A stretch of 48,948 nucleotides of DNA. It comes from Phycisphaerae bacterium (GTDB lineage Bacteria; Planctomycetota; Phycisphaerae; UBA1845; Fen-1342). Numbering within the stretch: the stretch's first letter is position 1; each line of letters opens with the position of its first letter. The DNA is taken from positions 1 through 48,948 of the forward strand of contig JANQNU010000027.1 in the NCBI GenBank assembly GCA_028279405.1, written 5' to 3'. Of the stretch, positions 35,146-42,757 are shown in pieces. The translations under genes and the position numbers were made by a program. The notes below the pieces were generated by a model. The model ran no database searches. It was not told the DNA's origin and worked only from the letters and a program-made list of their open reading frames with translations.

Positions 35146-35172
35146 TTGCACAACAGCCAGGTCTGCTACAAT
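35146..35172 (+). promoter_or_regulatory. Possible sigma70-type promoter
   Basis: TTGCAC (35146-35151), 15-nt spacer, TACAAT (35167-35172), about 175 bp ahead of the Cys-rich protein gene. The short spacer makes it weak. Confidence 0.25.
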
Positions 35173-35345
35173 CACGTGTTCATGTTCTCAAGCAGACGAG
35201 TGAGCCGCGGTCGAAGGAGCAACTGAAGGAAACGGGATTGGCGATCCTGAGCGAGTTGCGTAGTGACGCCTCGCCGCTCTCTGCCACTGGATAAGGAGGA
35301 TTGTCTGGTGTTTCGCGAGAACTCGTTTGGATTAGGAGCCGCACA

Positions 35346-35783
35346 ATGGCACTAACTACCCGTGAAAAGCACGACTATGGTGATTCGCAGAGCGATATCC
35401 GCGAGTGCCTATCCCAATACAGTGGCAGAGGATACGCTGTCCACCATTTTGCCGATGCCGTTTGTAAGTGTAGCAGTCGCACGTTTAGCCTACGTGTCGA
35501 CAACAACGAGGGAGTAGCAATTCGAACTTGTGGTGCTTGCGCTTGCGAGCATCCAATCGGTGATAGTGAGGAGTACTTAGCTGATGCTGAGCTTGAAGAG
35601 TGCGAGTGCCCTTGTGGAGAGTCTTTGTTCGAGGTCACGGTAGGCGTATCGCTCTATGAGGATAGTGAAGACGTCCGCTGGCTGTACATTGGCTGCAGGT
35701 GTCCACATTGCGGTCTTACTGCATGCTACGGTGACTGGAAAAACGAGTACTCTGGTTATCGCGAGTTGCTCGCCCGTGTATGA
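35346..35783 (+). CDS. Cys-rich hypothetical protein (zinc-ribbon-like)
   Basis: 145 aa; ATG 35346 with TTAGGAGC upstream (the frame is open to 35301). Three Cys-pair knuckles are visible: VCKCSSRTF, RTCGACACEHPIG and ECECPCGESLFEV. A final IGCRCPHCGLTACYGDWK follows. Together they make two zinc-ribbon-like sites. 'VRWLYIGCRCPHCGLTACYGDWKNEYSGYRELLARV' resembles a conserved family I recall next to toxin or mobile loci, of unknown function. No signal or membrane segment. Its codon use is clearly less GC-biased than the host flanks, consistent with horizontal origin. It precedes a broken pRiA4b-like gene. Confidence 0.75.
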   Translation: MALTTREKHDYGDSQSDIRECLSQYSGRGYAVHHFADAVCKCSSRTFSLRVDNNEGVAIRTCGACACEHPIGDSEEYLADAELEECECPCGESLFEVTVGVSLYEDSEDVRWLYIGCRCPHCGLTACYGDWKNEYSGYRELLARV

Positions 35784-35830
35784 TGTGATCAAAGCGATGG
35801 ATTCATGACAAAAAGTGGAGTCTCGCTTGC

Positions 35831-36119
35831 CTCACGTTTACAGCTAATTCGAAGCGCGACCTCGAAATCGTGGTCGAGGAAATCGAGATGTCACCGAGCA
35901 CCACTCGGAGCCTCGAGTGTCTCGCTGGCGCGCACCTGCCCGCCAGAAGGCGTTGGCGGCGTCATCGGATACGAAGAATTCCTAGTAGCGATTCGCGATC
36001 CGAAACATCCTGACCACGAAGGCTACATCGAATGGCGAGGGCGCAACTTCGATCCGGAGCCCTTCGATCTTTCAGCGGTGAACGTAGAGCTGGCGCGGTG
36101 CCCATGGCACCAGCCGTAG
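35831..36119 (+). pseudogene. pRiA4b ORF-3-like protein, frameshifted C-terminal fragment
   Basis: Two frames together spell the C-terminal half of this plasmid-associated family. From 35831 one reads NSKRDLEIVVEEIE and LECLAGAHLP; after a -1 shift near 35925 the other reads RTCPPEGVGGVIGYEEFLVAI, HPDHEGYIEW and FDPEPFDLSAVN. Adding one base in GCGCGCACC would restore LAGARTCPPE. The N-terminal half is missing. The family is common on plasmids and integrated elements; function unknown. Confidence 0.8.
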
Positions 36120-36166
36120 TGAAGACACGACGGACAAGGACAGGAGAGGGGACACGGTCGACTCGC

Positions 36167-36197
36167 ACGACGTCCAGCTGCGTGAGCTGGACGTCGT
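36167..36197. repeat. 13-bp perfect inverted repeat matching tRNA-Gly anticodon arm
   Basis: ACGACGTCCAGCT (36167-36179), loop GCGTG, AGCTGGACGTCGT (36185-36197). The right arm is identical to tRNA-Gly positions 15930-15942. CCAGCT-5 nt-AGCTGG also matches the tRNA anticodon stem, with only the loop differing. It is a candidate remote att-like site or integrase core palindrome, or simply a terminator hairpin. Confidence 0.6.
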
Positions 36198-36344
36198 AGC
36201 TGCGCAGACGCTACCTCCACGCTAACCAATAGCTGCTACCCAGCGCAAGTTCGCCGAAACCGGATGATGTCCAAAAACCAACCCCAAGTTTGGCCCTAAT
36301 GCGGGGTCAGCGGCGAGCCACCGGTCGCAGTCGGGTCCAATTGG

Positions 36345-39300
36345 TCAGTTCATCAGGTCGATCGCACCGGTCAGCACGACGGTGTTGAAGCCGCCGAGCG
36401 GGAACTGCCCGACCTCGCCGGTCGGCCAGGGCGTCGGTGCGCCGATATCGTCGTCGCCGACATCGAGATTGACCTCGAAATCCACGATCGGGCCCAGTTC
36501 GATATCATCCGGCGGACAGCCGATGCAATCGGGGAAGGCAGTGACCGCCATGTACCCAATCGTCAACATGGGCGTTATCGTGCCGATATAGTCGCTGCGA
36601 TTCGAGAAGGTCGTATCGATGTCGATGCGCACCTCGAAGTCGACGCGGCCGTCATCATTCGTGTCGGCGTTCAAGGGCAGCGTGATCTGCGTCAGCGCGT
36701 CCATATTGAGCGGCTGTGATTGGCCGTTCTCGAACACGATCAACGCGTCGTAACCATCGACCTCCAGACTCAACTCCTGATCGATCCGCAGGCTGCCGGC
36801 CATCTCGAGCGTCCAGAGGATGTACTGCACCCAGATACTGACGCCGGGCACATTGTTGATCGTGAAATCGCCTTCGTTTGTGGGAATGTTGACGATTTCC
36901 AGGAAATTGAGCAGGTACGAATCCCAGTCGATCGCGTTCAGCGAGATCAGTTCCGTCGAGAATGGGCCGGTTATGAGCGAGCCATCCGGCTGCGCCGTCG
37001 CCTCCCAGGGCTGCGGCACGCTCGACTCGAGATGGTCGTCGCCGCTATTGCTGCCCGTGTACGGTCCGAAGTTGTTGAAGTTCGTGAGCACTTCAAACTG
37101 GTCGAGCTCGATCAGCAGGTCCATGTCGACGTTGGGGGTCATGCCCGACAACGTCGGTGTTCCGGGTGCCGGCCGGTCGAGTTCGATCGTGAACGGCTGC
37201 CCGAGCGCGATTTCATCGTCGACGGTCAACACGACTTCAAAGGGGATGTTGGCGTCCACACTACCGTGGCCGGTCGTAATCGCCGACGAGTACTCGAACA
37301 CACCCTCGATGTCGATCGAGAGGTCGATCCCGATCAGACTGCCGGTCCGCGGATTGCGGGTGCTGCCATCGATTCGCTTCTGGAACATCAACGTGGAAGC
37401 CCCGACGGCGCCCTCGGTATCCCACATGCTGGCCCCGTTCGTGACGAACGCCGTTGACAACGGGATCTCCCACGTTTGCACGTCGCTCAGATTGATCGAC
37501 ACGAGCACCGGAACCGATCGGACGCTTTCCATGTCCTCCGCGTAGACCAGCAGTTCCTGCGTAGCGCTGGTTTCTCGATCCAGTAGCGAACCGTCCGCGA
37601 CCGTCAACGCACCGGTGGTCGAATCAATCGCGAACGCACCCGTTAACGCCGGCGACGTCAATGAGGCGTCCTCGACGTCGATCAGGTAACGCACGCCGTC
37701 GCCTTCGTCCGGATCCACCGCGGTGAACGAGCCGACCGACATCCCGACCGGCGCATGCTCCGCGAGCGTCGAAACGAAATCCTGCACGGTCCAGATCGGC
37801 GCCTCGTTCACACAGATGATGTCGATCACGATCTCGCGCGTGCCGCTGTCGCCGGTCTCGTCCGTCGCGGTGATTTCGAGCGTGTAGCGCGATTGCGTTT
37901 CGAAGTCGAGCGCACCATCTACTGTCACCTCGCCGGTGTCGGCATCGATCGCGAACGTGCCCTGACCGTCGCCGCCGACGATCGCGTAGCTGGCGACGGT
38001 GTCGCCGGCCGGATCGATGGCCTCGATAGTACCGAGCGAGGTACCCAACGGGCTGTTCTCAGCGATCGCGAACGCCGTCGTCATGATGGTCGGTGAGAAC
38101 CGCAGCGCCATCCGGCTGTCCACAAGCAGTTCCGCGCGACCGTCAGTGAACCGGATGAAGGTACCGCCGCCGGTTGCGACGCCGGTATCGCGGACCCAGA
38201 GATCACCGATGGCGACGAGCTGGTCCTCGGCGTCGCCGATGACGGTCAGGTCGTTGCCGGTCGGGCTCATGTTGAGTACGTCGATCGTGCGCACCGACAG
38301 GACGTCCGCACCTGGACGGTTGAGAACGACCTGCTCGAAGCCCTCGATGCGCCCGCGTTGGGCTTCGAGATCGAGCGTCATACCGCCGGAGATTCGGATC
38401 GAGTCGAGGCCGGGGCCGCCCCGCAGGCGGTGGAAGTCGGTATCGGCCAGCACCACGGTGTCATCGCCGGCGCCGAGGTAGACCGTGTCGGCGCCGCCGT
38501 TGCTATTGACGATATCGCTGCCGCGACCCGCGACGATACTGTCGGCGCCGGTCGTCCCGTCGATCACGTCGTGGCTTTCGGTGCCGAAGTGCGTGATCGC
38601 GCCGTTGAAGTCGGCGCCGTAGATCAGGTACGCGCTGCCGGCGTGGATGTCGATCGTGTCATCCTGCGGCGAACCCATCAGCAGGTCGTTGATACCGTCG
38701 CCGTTGACGTCACCCGCAGCTGACACGGAATAGCCGTGCTGATCGCCGGCCTCGGCGCCGCTGATGATCAGGCCCTGTTGGCCGTCGAGGGCGGTGCCGA
38801 GGTCGACGTAGCCGGACTCCCGACGACCGAACACGACCGCGGTACGGTTCTGAACACCGATCGCGATGTCGTCGAGACCATCACCGTTCACGTCGCCGAC
38901 CGGGCTGATCTCCCAGCGCCACTCGCCCGCGAACCCGAAGCTTGACAGCGTCAATTTGACGCCGCGATCCGGCACGGGGAGAGGATCGTTGTAACGGCCG
39001 AACCGTTCGTCGAGGTCGATGGTGCCGCCATCTTCGTCATCGCTGCCGAAAATCACGTAGATTTCGTGGACGCCGAAGGGGTCGGGGTTCTCCAGAATGG
39101 TGGCAACGGTGACCACCCAATCCACGCGACCGTCGCCGTTGAAGTCGCCGGCGCATTTGGTCGGGAGTCCCCCGCGCAACCGGCCGAGGATGAATGTCTG
39201 CTGTCCCTGCTCGACGAATCCCGTGATCAATCGCGTAACGTTCGGCGTCGTGCGCGTCATCTCGACCTCGGCGGTCGCGGCCGTGCCGTGTACCAGGTAG

Positions 39301-42005
39301 GTTGCCAACTCCAGGGCGGATTGCGGGGTGACAAGCACGTCGGAAAGACCGTCGCCGGTGAAATCGCCGAGGGCGGACACACGGTGACCGTACCGGTCGC
39401 TGCCGGTGGGTTGTACCGTGTTGATGATCGGAAAACCGCGCGGCGAATCACCCTCGAGCAGGTTTCCGAGGGACACGGTCGCAGTATCCGCAGCGCCGAA
39501 GACGGCGTACGCGCGCCCACGATCGTCGTTTCGCCAATTGGGGGCGCCGATGACGACGTCGGCGAGACCGTCGCCGTTGATATCGCGCGCACCACCAACC
39601 ATCCAGCCGGCAAGGTCGCCGCTGCTGCTGCGACCGTTCGTGTCGGCGCAATCGTCTTCACACTGTCCGCGGTGCGCGTCGATCCGGAAGCCGCCTCCGG
39701 CACCGGGCGCGGTGATACCGCCGAGGTTGAGCGGAAGCGGGCTGGCGAGGCTGGCGCTACCGAAAACGACGTAGGTGCGCCCGCCCCAAAGCTCGCCGTC
39801 ATTGACAGGAGCATACGGTGCGGAGATGAGCAGATCTGAGACACCGTCGCCGTTCACATCGCCGGCGGAGTCCACGCAGAAACCGGCGCCCTCGCCGTCG
39901 GGACCCTCGTCCCAAGCGAACTGTTCGCCGATTTCGGTGATCGGGTATTCGTGGTCGATACGACCGAACTCACCCTCGAGCGCGAACCCGCCGATGCCGG
40001 CAGCGACGTCGGCAAGGGCAATGCTTTGCAGGTCGGTCCGGCCGTAGACGACGTACGCGCGACCGGCCCTGCGGCGATCACCGGTGCCCCAGGAGGGGGC
40101 GCCGATGAGCATTTCGCTCAGGCCGTCATCGTTGAGGTCGCCGATGATGGCGACGGAATAGCCGGCGAGGTCGTCGGCCGCTTCGCCGAAGATGGCAAAG
40201 CCCTTATCGCTGATGCCGTTGACGATGTTCTCGATGCTGATTTCGCCGGGGCCTTCGACGACGATCCCGCTGCCGAGCGCCGACGCCTGAATGATCGCGT
40301 AGTCGGCAAGCGTGACCGCCCCGTCCGCGTCGACGTCGAAGCAATTGCATGCATTGTCGACGGGTACGCCGGGGCCGGTGAGGCAAATGTCGAAGCCGGC
40401 CAGATCGTCGAAGTCGATATCGCCGTCGCCGTCGATGTCGCCGGTATCGTTGCCGTCACAGACATCGCAGGTGTCCGGAATGCCATCATCATCGCCGTCC
40501 GGGCCGTTATCGTCGGAACCGGGGCAGACGTCGTTTGAATCGCAGACGCCGTCGTTGTCGCTGTCGCCGCTGGCGTCATCGCCCTGACAGCTGTCGCAGT
40601 CATTCGGGACGCCGTCGCCGTCATCGTCGAGAGTATCATCGGCACCCGGGCAGGTGTCGCAATCATTCGGGACGCCATCGCCGTCATCATCCAGCTCGCA
40701 AAGATCCGGAATGCCGTTGTTGTTGCAGTCGATTCCGAGCTCGTTGCAGACTCGCAGGATGATGCGGTTCTGAGCGCTGTCAAAGATGGTGTACCAGCCC
40801 TGATCATCGGGAAACGTGATGTTCTCGAAGAACGACAGGATCCGGACGCCGGCCTCCGCAATAACGAACTCGTCGCCGGGTGCGGCGGTGAAGCCATTCG
40901 CATAACTGACGACCAACGTGCTCCGGCTGAAGCGCAGTTCTTCTACCGCGTAGAGCGAGTCATAGTCGACGCCTTGGGTCGTGCCACCGAGCTCGATATG
41001 GAGGGTGGCATCAGCAACGCTGATATCCCACAGCGCGTTTAGTGTTCCCAGTGGGTTGCCAGGCGCGACAACGCCGTCGGCCAGAATGTTCGCAGCCGTG
41101 CCGACGCCGGTGATCGTCCCGTCGGGGTCGACATAGATATCGTCGCGGAACCGCCGCGCATGCTGGCCATCGAGCTGCAACGTCCCTTCCGTCACCCTGA
41201 TTCGGCGAAAATAGCCGGAGCTGTCACCAGTCAAGACCCAAGTCCCGGTCCCGACTTTCGTGATGTTCTGGCTACCGCTCAGGACACCGGCGTAGGTTTC
41301 GTCCTCGTTGTTGCCACCGAGGGTCAATTCTGTGGAGCTGGTGTTGTAGTTTCCGCTGCCGCTCAAGTTACCGATGACGCCGTTGGGAGCGGTTTCGGAG
41401 AAGGACAGTTCGCCGGAGACGGCCAGTTCGATCGTGTTATGCTGCAGCGCGTTGTTGGTGCCCAGTTCAAGCGAGCCCGCCGAGACCTTCACCAGACCGC
41501 TCAAAGCGTTCTCGGCATTGAGAATCAGTCGACCGTCGCCCTGCTTGTCGAGACCAAGTGTGGCGCCGCTCTCGCTGATGACGCCGTTGACAACGAGTTG
41601 CGAGGTGCCCGATACCGTCCAGGGACTCGACGCCGGCACAATAATGGGGCAGTTGATCGTGTGAACCACGCCGCCGGCTTCAACCTGCAATCCACCCGAC
41701 TCGAGGGTTAGCGTGTTGTTGCCGTTGATCGTGTAGTTCCGCGCCGCGTTGCTGTCGAAATGAACCGAATTGACAACGCGATGACCGTTTAGGTTAATGT
41801 TCACGCGGTCGGCGCCATCCGGGAAGACGGCGACGTCGCCACTCCCGGGAACTCGAGGCGGCGCCCAGTTCGTGGCGGTCCCCCAACTGCTGTTCGTGAT
41901 CCCCAGCCAGGTAATGGTCTCGGCCCTGGCGGCCGTCGCAAAGGCGGCCAGCCCGACCAGGGACGCCATCAGAGCGTTGGCATGGAGGCGTTCTTTCCGA
42001 TTCAT
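36345..42005 (-). CDS. Giant secreted surface protein (PATR, TSP3, FG-GAP, cadherin domains)
   Basis: 1886 aa from ATG 42005 (AGAGGA 8 nt upstream), signal peptide ending AARAE; the frame upstream to 42197 lacks signals. Order: autotransporter-associated beta repeats (WVLTGDSSGYF, LILNAENALSG); thrombospondin type-3 Ca-binding repeats (DDDGDGVPNDCD, repeated); a dockerin-like pair (DGDGDIDFDDLAGFD, DVDADGAVTLADYAI). Then come about seven FG-GAP/integrin-type repeats (GDLNDDGLSEMLIGAP, GDFNGDGRVDWVV, GDVNGDGINDLLMGSP); an RTX-like Asp/Gly stretch (GAGDDTVVL); two cadherin-like domains (AENSPLGTSLGTIEAIDPAGD, FAIDADTGEVTV); and a beta-rich C-terminus. No membrane anchor or S-layer domain is recognised. 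Probably Ca-dependent cell-surface or matrix protein. Confidence 0.9.
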   Translation of the reverse strand: MNRKERLHANALMASLVGLAAFATAARAETITWLGITNSSWGTATNWAPPRVPGSGDVAVFPDGADRVNINLNGHRVVNSVHFDSNAARNYTINGNNTLTLESGGLQVEAGGVVHTINCPIIVPASSPWTVSGTSQLVVNGVISESGATLGLDKQGDGRLILNAENALSGLVKVSAGSLELGTNNALQHNTIELAVSGELSFSETAPNGVIGNLSGSGNYNTSSTELTLGGNNEDETYAGVLSGSQNITKVGTGTWVLTGDSSGYFRRIRVTEGTLQLDGQHARRFRDDIYVDPDGTITGVGTAANILADGVVAPGNPLGTLNALWDISVADATLHIELGGTTQGVDYDSLYAVEELRFSRSTLVVSYANGFTAAPGDEFVIAEAGVRILSFFENITFPDDQGWYTIFDSAQNRIILRVCNELGIDCNNNGIPDLCELDDDGDGVPNDCDTCPGADDTLDDDGDGVPNDCDSCQGDDASGDSDNDGVCDSNDVCPGSDDNGPDGDDDGIPDTCDVCDGNDTGDIDGDGDIDFDDLAGFDICLTGPGVPVDNACNCFDVDADGAVTLADYAIIQASALGSGIVVEGPGEISIENIVNGISDKGFAIFGEAADDLAGYSVAIIGDLNDDGLSEMLIGAPSWGTGDRRRAGRAYVVYGRTDLQSIALADVAAGIGGFALEGEFGRIDHEYPITEIGEQFAWDEGPDGEGAGFCVDSAGDVNGDGVSDLLISAPYAPVNDGELWGGRTYVVFGSASLASPLPLNLGGITAPGAGGGFRIDAHRGQCEDDCADTNGRSSSGDLAGWMVGGARDINGDGLADVVIGAPNWRNDDRGRAYAVFGAADTATVSLGNLLEGDSPRGFPIINTVQPTGSDRYGHRVSALGDFTGDGLSDVLVTPQSALELATYLVHGTAATAEVEMTRTTPNVTRLITGFVEQGQQTFILGRLRGGLPTKCAGDFNGDGRVDWVVTVATILENPDPFGVHEIYVIFGSDDEDGGTIDLDERFGRYNDPLPVPDRGVKLTLSSFGFAGEWRWEISPVGDVNGDGLDDIAIGVQNRTAVVFGRRESGYVDLGTALDGQQGLIISGAEAGDQHGYSVSAAGDVNGDGINDLLMGSPQDDTIDIHAGSAYLIYGADFNGAITHFGTESHDVIDGTTGADSIVAGRGSDIVNSNGGADTVYLGAGDDTVVLADTDFHRLRGGPGLDSIRISGGMTLDLEAQRGRIEGFEQVVLNRPGADVLSVRTIDVLNMSPTGNDLTVIGDAEDQLVAIGDLWVRDTGVATGGGTFIRFTDGRAELLVDSRMALRFSPTIMTTAFAIAENSPLGTSLGTIEAIDPAGDTVASYAIVGGDGQGTFAIDADTGEVTVDGALDFETQSRYTLEITATDETGDSGTREIVIDIICVNEAPIWTVQDFVSTLAEHAPVGMSVGSFTAVDPDEGDGVRYLIDVEDASLTSPALTGAFAIDSTTGALTVADGSLLDRETSATQELLVYAEDMESVRSVPVLVSINLSDVQTWEIPLSTAFVTNGASMWDTEGAVGASTLMFQKRIDGSTRNPRTGSLIGIDLSIDIEGVFEYSSAITTGHGSVDANIPFEVVLTVDDEIALGQPFTIELDRPAPGTPTLSGMTPNVDMDLLIELDQFEVLTNFNNFGPYTGSNSGDDHLESSVPQPWEATAQPDGSLITGPFSTELISLNAIDWDSYLLNFLEIVNIPTNEGDFTINNVPGVSIWVQYILWTLEMAGSLRIDQELSLEVDGYDALIVFENGQSQPLNMDALTQITLPLNADTNDDGRVDFEVRIDIDTTFSNRSDYIGTITPMLTIGYMAVTAFPDCIGCPPDDIELGPIVDFEVNLDVGDDDIGAPTPWPTGEVGQFPLGGFNTVVLTGAIDLMN

Positions 42006-42757
42006 AATGGGGTCCTCTTTATCGGGTGCCGAGTTTAGTCGTCCATGGGGCCCCGGAAGCGCGTAAGCGGCTGCCCTCAACCCTGAAAACCACCGCGGAG
42101 CCGCCAACCCGTAACGAAATGTGGATAAAACGCCTACGAGATGACGAGCGTGGCATACCGGTCCCCGTTCAACAGAGGACCCGCGACCGAGCAGCAAGGC
42201 TCACAAGTCTGATACCAGCAAGTACTCAAGAGCTCGCGGGCATGAGTGCGGATCGGCGTTTCCGGGCTTCCAGCGGTTGCGTTGCCAGGCGCCGTGGCCA
42301 GCCAACGAAGCGGGGATCGAGCACGGTGGCGAGTCTGTCGAGGTCCGATTCCTGTCGTTGGATGCAGATGTGGCGGCGTCCTTGCTGGGTCGGTCTTCGC
42401 CGCAAGTACGGTCGGACTCGCTCTTTGCAGATCGACCGCGCCCAAGTATTTTGTGCATCGTATCGCTCACCCTAGAAGCGGAGAGCTAGCAGGTACTTGC
42501 TTGATTTGGGCGCATCGACCCTGCTGCCGGTTTGGCTCGCAAACACCGATCGTCGGACCAGAGGCTGGAGTGCGATCTGGCGACCGCGTCGGCGAAGGCA
42601 ACACGAACCCGAAGGACTATTCGATCTTCGAGGCTTGCATGCTCGGACCGTACGTGGGTCGAGTTCCATCCGACGACCGTTGCCCGCCCTCTTCGGCGAG
42701 ACTGGGCTCGAGCGGCCACCTAAATTCGACCGAAGTCTCCGAATCGATCGCTCCGTT
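42006..42757. other. Intergenic region between kinase and surface-protein genes
   Basis: 752 bp. Several overlapping short ORFs are present but none has a ribosome-binding site or recognisable protein. I see no strong terminator after the kinase stop at 42758. Confidence 0.5.

Larger units (their letters stand above)
34326..35345. other. Non-coding repeat-rich region upstream of parA
   Basis: 1020 bp. The small ORFs here lack ribosome-binding sites and read through repeats in several frames. It holds the exact palindrome copy at 34391 and degenerate copies listed separately. It may be a centromere, an origin or old gene-cassette debris. Confidence 0.5.

Noticed and set aside
34326..35345. 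CRISPR array upstream of parA
   Set aside because: The repeats are short, degenerate and differ in spacing; no cas genes are present.
36167..36197. Simple attR duplication of the tRNA-Gly 3' end
   Set aside because: Only the anticodon arm is shared; the T arm and acceptor 3' end of the tRNA are not duplicated, and the loop sequence differs. Kept only as a candidate core palindrome.
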